Translations under genes and position numbers: made by a program | Notes under the pieces: model-generated | The model's input: only the letters and a program-made list of their open reading frames with translations | Database searches by the model: none | Told to the model about the DNA's origin: nothing | Source: Synchiropus splendidus | Taxonomy: Eukaryota > Chordata > Actinopteri > Syngnathiformes > Callionymidae | Reading direction: 5' to 3' | DNA length: 64,000 nt | Assembly: GCF_027744825.2 (NCBI RefSeq) | Contig: NW_026527054.1 | Span: 2,046,001 to 2,110,000, forward strand | Shown here: one piece after another, positions 9,901-21,577 of the stretch | How positions within the stretch are numbered: position 1 is the stretch's first letter | How the letters are laid out: each line of letters starts with the position of its first letter

Positions 9901-12900
9901 AACGCGTTTTCAGCCTGAGATAAGGTTGATTCCGGAACGCCAAACATAAAAATGTTGATAACTGAGGAATAACTCTACAGACAGCTTAGATTTGATGTGC
10001 AACTACTAGAAAGACCCTTTCTGCTACAGTGGGAGGTGAAAATTTCATGTTCTGAAGCTTCACTGCAGTTATGCCACAATGCAGGAAACGCGTTTTCAGC
10101 CTGAGATAAGGTCGATTCCGGAACGCCAAACATAAAAATATTGATAACTTTGGAAAAACACTTCAGACAGCTTAGATTTGATGTGCACCTTCTAGAAAGA
10201 CAATTTCTGCTATAGTGGTAGATGAAAATTTCATGTTCTGAAGCTTCCCTGCAAAGTTGTGGCACAATGCAGAAAACGCATTTTCAGCCTGAGATGAGGT
10301 TGATTTCAGAACGCCAAACATAAAAATGTTAATAACTTTGGATAAACACTTCAAACAGCTCAGATTTGATGTGCAACTACGAGAAGAACCCTTTCTGCTA
10401 TAGTGGCAGGTTAAAATTTCATGTTCTGAAGCTTCCCTGCAAAGTTATATCACAATGCAGAAAACGCGTTTTCAGCCAGAGATAAGGTCGATTCTGGAAC
10501 GCCAAACATAAAAATATTGATAACTTTGGAAAAACACTTCAGACAGCTTAGATTTGATGTGCACCTACTAGAAAGACAATTTCTGCTATAGTGGTAGATG
10601 AAAATTTCATGTTCTGAAGCTTCCCTGCAAAGTTGTGGCACAATGCAGAAAACGCATTTTCAGCCTGAGATGAGGTTGATTTCAGAACGCCAAACATAAA
10701 AATGTTAATAACTTTGGATAAACACTTCAAACAGCTCAGATTTGATGTGCAACTACGAGAAGAACCCTTTCTGCTATAGTGGCAGGTTAAAATTTCATGT
10801 TCTGAAGCTTCCCTGCAAAGTTATATCACAATGCAGAAAACGCGTTTTCAGCCAGAGATAAGGTCGATTCTGGAATGCCAAACATAAAAATGTAGATAAC
10901 TTTGGAAAAACACTTCAGACAGCTTAGATTTGACGTGCAACTACAAGAAAGACCCTTTCTGCTATAGTGGGAGTTGAAATTTTAATGTGTTGAAGCTTCC
11001 CTGCAAAGTTATGGCACAATGCAGAAAACGAGTTTTCAGCCTGAGATAAGGTGGGTTCCGGAACGCCAAATAAAAAAATATGATAACTTTGGGAAAACAC
11101 TTCAGACAGCTTAGATTTGATGTGCAACTACTCGAAAGACCCTTTCTGCTATAGTGGGAGTTGAAAATATCATGTTCTGAAGCTTCCCTGCAAAGTTATG
11201 GCACAATGCGTAAAACGCGTTTTCAGCCTGAGATGAGGTTGATTTCAGAACCCCAAACATAAAAATGTTGATAACTCTGGAAAAACTCGACAGACAGATT
11301 AGATTTGATGTGCAACTACTAGAAAGACCATTTCTGCCATTGTGGGAGGTGAAAATTCGATGTTCTGAAGCTTCCCAGCAAAGTTATGCCACAATGCAGG
11401 AAACGCGTTTTCAGCCTGAGATAAGGTCGATTCCGGAACGCCAAACATTAAAATGTTAATAACTTCGGAAAAACACTTCAGACAGCTTAGATTTGATATG
11501 CAAGTGCTAGAAAGACCATTTCTGCTATAGTGGGAGGTGAAAATTTAATGTTCTGAAGCTTTATGCAAAGTTATGCGACAATGCAGGAAACGCGTTTTCA
11601 GCCTGAGATAAGGTCGATTCCGGAACGCCAAACATAAAAATATTGATAACTTTGAAAAAACACTTCAGACAGCTTAGATTTGATGTGCAACTACTGGAAA
11701 GACCCTTTCTGCTATAGTGGGAGTTGAAAATTTCATGTTCTGAAGCTTTCCTGCAAAGTCATGGCACAATGCGTAAAACGCGTTTTCAGCCTGAGATAAG
11801 GTTGATTCCGGAACGCCAAACATAAGAATGTTGATAACTTTGGAAAAACACTTCAGACAGCTTAGATTTGATGTACAACTACTAGAAAGACCCTTTCTGC
11901 TATAGTGGGAGGTGAAAATTTCATGTTCTGAAGCTTCCCTGCAAAGTTATGGCAGAATGCGTAAATCGTGTTTTCAGACTGAGATAAGGTCGATTCCGGA
12001 ACGCCAAACATAAAAGTGTTGATAACTTTGGAAAAACACTTCAAACAGCTTTGTTTTTCTGTGCACCTACTAGAAAGACCCTTTCTGCTATAGTGGGAGT
12101 TGAAAATTTCATGTTCTGAAGCTTTCCTGCAAAGTTATGGCACAATGCGTAAAACGCGTTTTCAGCCTGAGATAAGGTTGATTCCGGAACGCCAAACATA
12201 AAAATGTTGATAACTCAGGAATAACTCTACAGACAGCTTAGATTTGATGTGCAACTACTAGAAAGACCCTTTCTGCTACAGTGGGAGGTGAAAATTTCAT
12301 GTTCTGAAGCTTCACTGCAAAGTTATGCCACAATGCAGGAAACGCGTTTTCAGCCTGAGATAAGGTCGATTCCGGAACGCCAAACATAAAAATATTGATA
12401 ACTTTGGAAAAACACTTCAGACAGCTTAGATTTGATGTGCACCTACTAGAAAGACAATTTCTGCTATAGTGGTAGATGAAAATTTCATGTTCTGAAGCTT
12501 CCCTGCATAGTTGTGGCACAATGCAGAAAACGCACTTTCAGCCTGAGATGAGGTTGATTTCAGAACGCCAAACATAAAAATGTTAATAACTTTGGATAAA
12601 CACTTCAAACAGCTCAGATTTGATGTGCAACTACGAGAAGAACCCTTTCTGCTATAGTGGCAGGTTAAAATTTCATGTTCTGAAGCTTCCCTGCAAAGTT
12701 ATATCACAATGCAGAAAACGCGTTTTCAGCCAGAGATAAGGTCGATTCTGGAACGCCAAACATAAAAATATTGATAACTTTGGAAAAACACTTCAGACAG
12801 CTTAGATTTGATGTGCACCTACTAGAAAGACAATTTCTGCTATAGTGGTAGATGAAAATTTCATGTTCTGAAGCTTCCCTGCAAAGTTGTGGCACAATGC

Positions 12901-13896
12901 AGAAAACGCATTTTCAGCCTGAGATGAGGTTGATTTCAGAACGCCAAACATAAAAATGTTAATAACTTTGGATAAACACTTCAAACAGCTCAGATTTGAT
13001 GTGCAACTACGAGAAGAACCCTTTCTGCTATAGTGGCAGGTTAAAATTTCATGTTCTGAAGCTTCCCTGCAAAGTTATATCACAATGCAGAAAACGCGTT
13101 TTCAGCCAGAGATAAGGTCGATTCTGGAATGCCAAACATAAAAATGTAGATAACTTTGGAAAAACACTTCAGACAGCTTAGATTTGACGTGCAACTACAA
13201 GAAAGACCCTTTCTGCTATAGTGGGAGTTGAAATTTTAATGTGTTGAAGCTTCCCTGCAAAGTTATGGCACAATGCAGAAAACGAGTTTTCAGCCTGAGA
13301 TAAGGTGGGTTCCGGAACGCCAAATAAAAAAATATGATAACTTTGGGAAAACACTTCAGACAGCTTAGATTTGATGTGCAACTACTCGAAAGACCCTTTC
13401 TGCTATAGTGGGAGTTGAAAATATCATGTTCTGAAGCTTCCCTGCAAAGTTATGGCACAATGCGTAAAACGCGTTTTCAGCCTGAGATGAGGTTGATTTC
13501 AGAACCCCAAACATAAAAATGTTGATAACTCAGGAAAAACTCTACAGACAGATTAGATTTGATGTGCAACTACTAGAAAGACCATTTCTGCCATTGTGGG
13601 AGGTGAAAATTCGATGTTCTGAAGCTTCCCAGCAAAGTTATGCCACAATGCAGGAAACGCGTTTTCAGCCTGAGATGAGGTCGATTCCGGAACGCCAAAC
13701 ATTAAAATGTTAATAACTTCGGAAAAACACTTCAGACAGCTTAGATTTGATATGCAAGTGCTAGAAAGACCATTTCTGCTATAGTGGGAGGTGAAAATTT
13801 AATGTTCTGAAGCTTTATGCAAAGTTATGCGACAATGCAGGAAACGCGTTTTCAGCCTGAGATAAGGTCGATTCCGGAACGCCAAACATAAAAATA
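6949..13896. repeat. Block A HOR copy 2 (37-mer, 6,948 bp)
   Basis: This copy begins with TTGATAAC at 6949 and follows copy 1 monomer for monomer. Private changes include GCAAAATTATCG near 7813, ACTGAGGAATAAC near 9961, ACTCTGGAAAAAC near 11273, ACTTTGAAAAAAC near 11650, and CTGCATAG with GCACTTTC near 12505-12540. Its three sub-blocks are 6949-9390, 9391-11642 and 11643-13896. Confidence 0.93.
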
Positions 13897-14460
13897 TTGA
13901 TAACTTTGGAAAAACACTTCAGACAGCTTAGATTTGATGTGCAACTACTGGAAAGACCCTTTCTGCTATAGTGGGAGTTGAAAATTTCATGTTCTGAAGC
14001 TTTCCTGCAAAGTCATGGCACAATGCGTAAAACGCGTTTTCAGCCTGAGATAAGGTTGATTCCGGAACGCCAAACATAAGAATGTTGATAACTTTGGAAA
14101 AACACTTCAGACAGCTTAGATTTGATGTACAACTACTAGAAAGACCCTTTCTGCTATAGTAGGAGGTGAAAATTTCATGTTCTGAAGCTTCCCTGCAAAG
14201 TTATGGCAGAATGCGTAAATCGTGTTTTCAGCCTGAGATAAGGTCGATTCCGGAACGCCAAACATAAAAGTGTTGATAACTTTGGAAAAACACTTCAAAC
14301 AGCTTTGATTTGATGTGCACCTACTAGAAAGACCCTTTCTGCTATAGTGGGAGTTGAAAATTTCATGTTCTGAAGCTTTCCTGCAAAGTTATGGCACAAT
14401 GCGTAAAACGCGTTTTCAGCCTGAGATAAGGTCGATTCCGGAACGCCAAACATAAAAATA
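13897..14460. repeat. Block A HOR copy 3, first three monomers only
   Basis: These 564 bp match 1-564 and 6949-7512. The fourth monomer of the unit (from 565 or 7513, beginning TTGATAACTCAGG) is replaced at 14461 by one beginning TTGATAACTTTGG with GTGCACCTAC. The HOR register is therefore broken exactly at a monomer boundary, where block B begins. Confidence 0.85.
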
Positions 14461-15024
14461 TTGATAACTTTGGAAAAACACTTCAGACAGCTTAGATTTG
14501 ATGTGCACCTACTAGAAAGACCCTTTCTGCTATAGTGGGAGTTGAAAATTTCATGTTCTGAAGCTTTCCTGCAAAGTTATGGCACAATGCGTAAAACGCG
14601 TTTTCAGCCTGAGATAAGGTTGATTCCGGAACGCCAAACATAAAAATATTGATAACTTTGGAAAAACACTTCAGACAGCTTAGATTTGATGTGCAACTAC
14701 TAGAAAGACCCTTTCTGCTATCGTGGGAGGAGAAAATTTCATGTTCTGAAGCTTCACTGCAAAGTTATGCCACAATGCAGGAAACGCGTTTTCAGCCTGA
14801 GATAAGGTCGATTCCGGAACGCCAAACATAAAAGTGTTGATAACTTTGGAAAAACACTTCAGAAAGCTTCGATTTGATGTGCACCTACTAGAAAGACCCT
14901 TTCTGCTATAGTGGGAGGTGAAAATTTCATGTTCTGGAGCTTACCTACAAAGTCTTGGCACAATGCAGAAAACGTGTTTTCAGCCTGAGATAAGGTTGAT
15001 TCAGGAACGCCAAACATAAAAGTG

Positions 15025-16708
15025 TTGATAACTTTGGAAAAACACTTCAGACAGCTTAGATTTGATGTGCAACTACTAGAAAGACCCTTTCTGCTACAGT
15101 GGGAGGTGAAAATTTCATGTTCTGAAGCTTCCCTGCAAAGTTATGCCACAATGCAAGAAACGCGTTTTCAGCCTGAGATAAGGTCGATTCCGGAACGCCA
15201 AACATAAAAATATTGATAACTTTGGAAAAACACTTCAGACAGCTTTGATTTGATGTGCAACCACTGGAAAGACCCTTTCTGCTATAGTGGGAGTAGAACA
15301 TTTCATGTTCTGAAGCTTTCCAGCAAAGTTATGGCACAATGCGTAAAACGCGTTTTCAGCCTGAGATAAGGTTGATTCCGGAACGCAAAACATAAGAATG
15401 TTGATAACTTTGGAAAAACAATTTCGACAGCTTAGATTTGATGTGCAACTACTAGAATGACCCTTTCTGCTATAGTGGGAAGTTAAAATTTCATGTTCTG
15501 AAGCTTCGCTGCAAAGTTATGGCACAATGCGTAAAACTCGTTTTCAGCCTGAGATGAGGTTGATTTCAGAACGCCAAACATAAAAATGTTGATAACTTTG
15601 GAAAAACACTTCAAACAGATTAGATTTGATGTGCAACTACTAGAAAGACCCTTTCTGCTATAGTGGGAGGTGAAAATTCATGTTCTGAAGATTTCCTGCA
15701 AAGTTATGGCAGAATGCGTAAATCGTGTTTTCAGCCTGAGATAAGGTCCATTCCGGAACGCCAAACATAAAAATGTTGATAACTTTCCAAAAACACTTCA
15801 AACAGCTTACATTTGATCTGCAACTACTAGAAAGACCCTTTCTGATATAGTGGGAGGTGAAAATTTCTTGTTCTGAAGCTTCCCTGCAAAGGTATGGCAC
15901 AATGCAGAAAACGCGTTTTCAGCCTGACATAAGGTTGATTTCAGAACGCCAAACATAAAAATGTTGATAACTTTCGAAAAACACTTCAAACAGCTTAGAT
16001 TTGATGTGCAACTACTAGAAAGACCCTTTCTGCTATAGTGGGAGGTGAAAATTTCATGTTCTGAAGTTTCCCTGCAAAGTTATGGCACAATGCAGAAAAT
16101 GCGTTTTCAATAAGGTGCGATCCGGAACGCCAAACATAAAAATGTTGATAACTTTCGAAAAACACTTCAGACACCTTAGATTTGTTGTGCAACTACTAGA
16201 AAGACCCTTTCTGCTATAGTGGGAGGTGAAAATTTCATATTCTGCAGCTTTCCTGCAAAGTGATGACACCATGCAGAAAACGCGTTTTCAGCCTGAGATA
16301 AGGTTGATTCCGGAACGCCACACATAAGAATGTTGATAACTTTGGAAAAAGACTTCAGACAGGTTAGATTTGATGTGCAACTACTAGAAGGACCCTTTCT
16401 GCAATAGTGGCAGGTTAAAATTTCATGTTCTGAAGCATCCCTCCAAAGTTATGGCACAATGCAGAAAACGCGTTTACAGCCTGAGATAAGGTTGATTCAG
16501 GAACGCCAAACATAAAAGTGTTGATAACTTTGGAAAAACACTTGAGACAGCTTAGATTTGATGTGCAACTACTAGAAAGACCCTTTCTGCTATAGTGGGA
16601 GTAGAAAATTTCATGTTCTGAAGCTTTCCAGCAAAGTTATGGCACAATGCGTAAAACGCGTTTTCAGCCTGAGATAAGGTTGATTCAGGAACGCCAAACA
16701 TAAAAGTG
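15025..16708. repeat. Block B partial copy (9 monomers)
   Basis: This copy matches the partial copy from 26261 better than the full copies: both have GGGAGTAGAACATTT and AAAACATAAGAATG, where the full copies have GTAGAAAATTT and AAAACAAATGAATG. It also lacks one monomer (GGGATGTTAAAATTTC with GAAGTCTCCC) that the full copies carry near 17160 and 22030. The last two monomers (near 16517 and 16705) are near-twins sharing CACTTGAGACAG. Confidence 0.8.
16000..16190. repeat. 181-bp monomer subfamily (7-bp deletion), first of six copies
   Basis: After the MluI palindrome the monomer reads GCGTTTTCAATAAGGTGCG, lacking seven bases (GCCTGAG) and with a changed sequence before CCGGAA. The same form is found near 16105, 17978, 18347, 22847, 23216 and 27341, always in block B. 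The deletion removes the GCCTGAG segment found in nearly all other monomers. Confidence 0.85.
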
Positions 16709-19700
16709 TTGATAACTTTGGAAAAACACTTGAGACAGCTTAGATTTGATGTGCAACTACTAGAAAGACCCTTTCTGCTACAGTGGGAGGTGAAAATTTC
16801 ATGTTCTGAAGCTTCCCTGCAAAGTTATGCCACAATGCAAGAAACGCGTTTTCAGCCTGAGATAAGGTCGATTCCGGAACGCCAAACATAAAAATATTGA
16901 TAACTTTGGAAAAACACTTCAGACAGCTTTGATTTGATGTGCAACCACTGGAAAGACCCTTTCTGCTATAGTGGGAGTAGAAAATTTCATGTTCTGAAGC
17001 TTTCCAGCAAAGTTATGGCACAATGCGTAAAACGCGTTTTCAGCCTGAGATAAGGTTGATTCCGGAACGCAAAACAAATGAATGTTGATAACTTTGGAAA
17101 AACAATTTCGACAGCTTAGATTTGATGTGCAACTACTAGAAAGACCCTTTCTGCTATAGTGGGATGTTAAAATTTCATGTTCTGAAGTCTCCCTGCAAAG
17201 TTATGGCACTATCCAGAAAACGCGTTTTTAGCTTGAGATAAGGTGGGTTCCAGAACGCCAAACATAAAAATGTTGATAACTTTGGAAAAACAATTTCGAC
17301 AGCTTAGATTTGATGTGCAACTACTAGAATGACCCTTTCTGCTATAGTGGGAAGTTAAAATTTCATGTTCTGAAGCTTCGCTGCAAAGTTATGGCACAAT
17401 GCGTAAAACTCGTTTTCAGCCTGAGATGAGGTTGATTTCAGAACGCCAAACATAAAAATGTTGATAACTTTGGAAAAACACTTCAAACAGATTAGATTTG
17501 ATGTGCAACTACTAGAAAGACCCTTTCTGCTATAGTGGGAGGTGAAAATTCATGTTCTGAAGCTTTCCTGCAAAGTAATGGCAGAATGCGTAAATCGTGT
17601 TTTCAGCCTGAGATAAGGTCCATTCCGGAACGCCAAACATAAAAATGTTGATAACTTTCCAAAAACACTTCAAACAGCTTACATTTGATCTGCAACTACT
17701 AGAAAGACCCTTTCTGATATAGTGGGAGGTGAAAATTTCTTGTTCTGAAGCTTCCCTGCAAAGGTATGGCACAATGCAGAAAACGCGTTTTCAGCCTGAC
17801 ATAAGGTTGATTTCAGAACGCCAAACATAAAAATGTTGATAACTTTCGAAAAACACTTCATACAGCTTAGATTTGATGTGCAACTACTAGAAAGACCCTT
17901 TCTGCTATAGTGGGAGGTGAAAATTTCATGTTCTGAAGTTTCCCTGCAAAGTTATGGCACAATGCAGAAAATGCGTTTTCAATAAGGTGCGATCCGGAAC
18001 GCCAAACATAAAAATGTTGATAACTTTCGAAAAGCACTTCAGACACCTTAGATTTGTTGTGCAACTACTAGAAAGACCCTTTCTGCTATAGTGGGAGGTG
18101 AAAATTTCATATTCTGCAGCTTTCCTGCAAAGTGATGGCACAATGCAGAAAACGCGTTTTCAGCCTGACATAAGGTTGATTTCAGAACGCCAAACATAAA
18201 AATGTTGATAACTTTCGAAAAACACTTCATACAGCTTAGATTTGATGTGCAACTACTAGAAAGACCCTTTCTGCTATAGTGGGAGGTGAAAATTTCATGT
18301 TCTGAAGTTTCCCTGTAAAGTTATGGCACAATGCAGAAAATGCGTTTTCAATAAGGTGCGATCCGGAACGCCAAACATAAAAGTGTTGATAACTTTGGAA
18401 AAACACTTCAAACAGCTTTGTTTTTCTGTGCACCTACTAGAAAGACCCTTTCTGCTATAGTGGGAGTTGAAAATTTCATGTTCTGAAGCTTTCCTGCAAA
18501 GTTATGGCACAATGCGTAAAACGCGTTTTCAGCCTGAGATAAGGTTGATTCCGGAACGCCTAACATAAAAATGTTGATAACTCAGGAATAACTCTACAGA
18601 CAGCTTAGATTTGATGTGCAACTACTAGAAAGACCCTTTCTGCTACAGTGGGAGGTGAAAATTTCATGTTCTGAAGCTTCACTGCAGTTATGCCACAATG
18701 CAGGAAACGCGTTTTCAGCCTGAGATAAGGTCGATTCCGGAACGCCAAACATAAAAATATTGATAACTTTGGAAAAACACTTCAGACAGCTTAGATTTGA
18801 TGTGCACCTTCTAGAAAGACAATTTCTGCTATAGTGGTAGATGAAAATTTCATGTTCTGAAGCTTCCCTGCAAAGTTGTGGCACAATGCAGAAAACGCAT
18901 TTTCAGCCTGAGATGAGGTTGATTTCAGAACGCCAAACATAAAAATGTTAATAACTTTGGATAAACACTTCAAACAGCTCAGATTTGATGTGCAACTACG
19001 AGAAGAACCCTTCCTGCTATAGTGGCAGGTTAAAATTTCATGTTCTGAAGCTTCCCTGCAAAGTTATATCACAATGCAGAAAACGCGTTTTCAGCCAGAG
19101 ATAAGGTCGATTCTGGAACGCCAAACATAAAAATATTGATAACTTTGGAAAAACACTTCAGACAGCTTAGATTTGATGTGCACCTACTAGAAAGACAATT
19201 TCTGCTATAGTGGTAGATGAAAATTTCATGTTCTGAAGCTTCCCTGCAAAGTTGTGGCACAATGCAGAAAACGCATTTTCAGCCTGAGATGAGGTTGATT
19301 TCAGAACGCCAAACATAAAAATGTTAATAACTTTGGATAAACACTTCAAACAGCTCAGATTTGATGTGCAACTACGAGAAGAACCCTTTCTGCTATAGTG
19401 GCAGGTTAAAATTTCATGTTCTGAAGCTTCCCTGCAAAGTTATATCACAATGCAGAAAACGCGTTTTCAGCCAGAGATAAGGTCGATTCTGGAATGCCAA
19501 ACATAAAAATGTAGATAACTTTGGAAAAACACTTCAGACAGCTTAGATTTGACGTGCAACTACAAGAAAGACCCTTTCTGCTATAGTGGGAGTTGAAATT
19601 TTAATGTGTTGAAGCTTCCCTGCAAAGTTATGGCACAATGCAGAAAACGAGTTTTCAGCCTGAGATAAGGTGGGTTCCGGAACGCCAAATAAAAAAATAT

Positions 19701-21577
19701 GATAACTTTGGGAAAACACTTCAGACAGCTTAGATTTGATGTGCAACTACTCGAAAGACCCTTTCTGCTATAGTGGGAGTTGAAAATATCATGTTCTGAA
19801 GCTTCCCTGCAAAGTTATGGCACAATGCGTAAAACGCGTTTTCAGCCTGAGATGAGGTTGATTTCAGAACCCCAAACATAAAAATGTTGATAACTCAGGA
19901 AAAACTCTACAGACAGATTAGATTTGATGTGCAACTACTAGAAAGACCATTTCTGCCATTGTGGGAGGTGAAAATTCGATGTTCTGAAGCTTCCCAGCAA
20001 AGTTATGCCACAATGCAGGAAACGCGTTTTCAGCCTGAGATGAGGTCGATTCCGGAACGCCAAACATTAAAATGTTAATAACTTCGGAAAAACACTTCAG
20101 ACAGCTTAGATTTGATATGCAAGTGCTAGAAAGACCATTTCTGCTATAGTGGGAGGTGAAAATTTAATGTTCTGAAGCTTTATGCAAAGTTATGCGACAA
20201 TGCAGGAAACGCGTTTTCAGCCTGAGATAAGGTCGATTCCGGAACGCCAAACATAAAAATATTGATAACTTTGGAAAAACACTTCAGACAGCTTAGATTT
20301 GATGTGCAACTACTGGAAAGACCCTTTCTGCTATAGTGGGAGTTGAAAATTTCATGTTCTGAAGCTTTCCTGCAAAGTCATGGCACAATGCGTAAAACGC
20401 GTTTTCAGCCTGAGATAAGGTTGATTCCGGAACGCCAAACATAAGAATGTTGATAACTTTGGAAAAACACTTCAGACAGCTTAGATTTGATGTACAACTA
20501 CTAGAAAGACCCTTTCTGCTATAGTAGGAGGTGAAAATTTCATGTTCTGAAGCTTCCCTGCAAAGTTATGGCAGAATGCGTAAATCGTGTTTTCAGCCTG
20601 AGATAAGGTCGATTCCGGAACGCCAAACATAAAAGTGTTGATAACTTTGGAAAAACACTTCAAACAGCTTTGATTTGATGTGCACCTACTAGAAAGACCC
20701 TTTCTGCTATAGTGGGAGTTGAAAATTTCATGTTCTGAAGCTTTCCTGCAAAGTTATGGCACAATGCGTAAAACGCGTTTTCAGCCTGAGATAAGGTCGA
20801 TTCCGGAACGCCAAACATAAAAATATTGATAACTTTGGAAAAACACTTCAGACAGCTTAGATTTGATGTGCACCTACTAGAAAGACCCTTTCTGCTATAG
20901 TGGGAGTTGAAAATTTCATGTTCTGAAGCTTTCCTGCAAAGTTATGGCACAATGCGTAAAACGCGTTTTCAGCCTGAGATAAGGTTGATTCCGGAACGCC
21001 AAACATAAGAATGTTGATAACTCAGGAAAAACTCTACAGACAGCTTAGATTTGATGTGCAACTACTTGAAAGACCCTTTCTGCTACAGTGGGAGGTGAAA
21101 ATTTCATGTTCTGAAGCTTCACTGCAAAGTTATGCCACAATGCAGGAAACGCGTTTTCAGCCTGAGATAAGGTCGATTCCGGAACGCCAAACATAAAAAT
21201 ATTGATAACTTTGGAAAAACACTTCAGACAGCTTAGATTTGATGTGCAACTACTAGAAAGACCCTTTCTGCTATCGTGGGAGGAGAAAATTTCATGTTCT
21301 GAAGCTTCACTGCAAAGTTATGCCACAATGCAGGAAACGCGTTTTCAGCCTGAGATAAGGTCGATTCCGGAACGCCAAACATAAAAGTGTTGATAACTTT
21401 GGAAAAACACTTCAGAAAGCTTCGATTTGATGTGCACCTACTAGAAAGACCCTTTCTGCTATAGTGGGAGGTGAAAATTTCATGTTCTGGAGCTTACCTA
21501 CAAAGTTTTGGCACAATGCAGAAAACGTGTTTTCAGCCTGAGATAAGGTTGATTCAGGAACGCCAAACATAAAAGTG
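16709..21577. repeat. Block B HOR copy 1 (26-mer, 4,869 bp)
   Basis: The left part is private to block B. From about 18385 to 20825 the sequence is block A-like, running through the same order of monomers as the block A 12-mers. The right end returns to monomers shared with 14461-15024. Private marks are GGAACGCCTAACATA near 18555 and CCCTTCCTGC near 19009. Confidence 0.88.
18574..18759. repeat. 186-bp monomer present in block B copy 1, absent from copy 2
   Basis: The monomer begins TTGATAACTCAGGAATAAC and contains CACTGCAGTTATG, the 2-bp deletion also seen at 3120/3121 and 10068/10069. The deletion creates a PstI site (CTGCAG). In copy 2 the sequence passes straight from the left neighbour to the right neighbour at 23443 with no scar. 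Confidence 0.88.

Larger units (their letters stand above)
1..14460. repeat. Block A: 37-monomer higher-order repeat, two full copies plus three monomers
   Basis: Diagnostic monomers reappear at an offset of exactly 6,948 bp throughout: for example 562 and 7510, 972 and 7920, 2065 and 9013, and 220, 7168 and 14116. No net indel accumulates between the two full copies. They differ by only about a dozen substitutions that I could find by eye, whereas neighbouring monomers within a copy differ much more. This is the standard definition of a higher-order repeat. The third copy stops at the monomer boundary 14460/14461. Confidence 0.95.
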
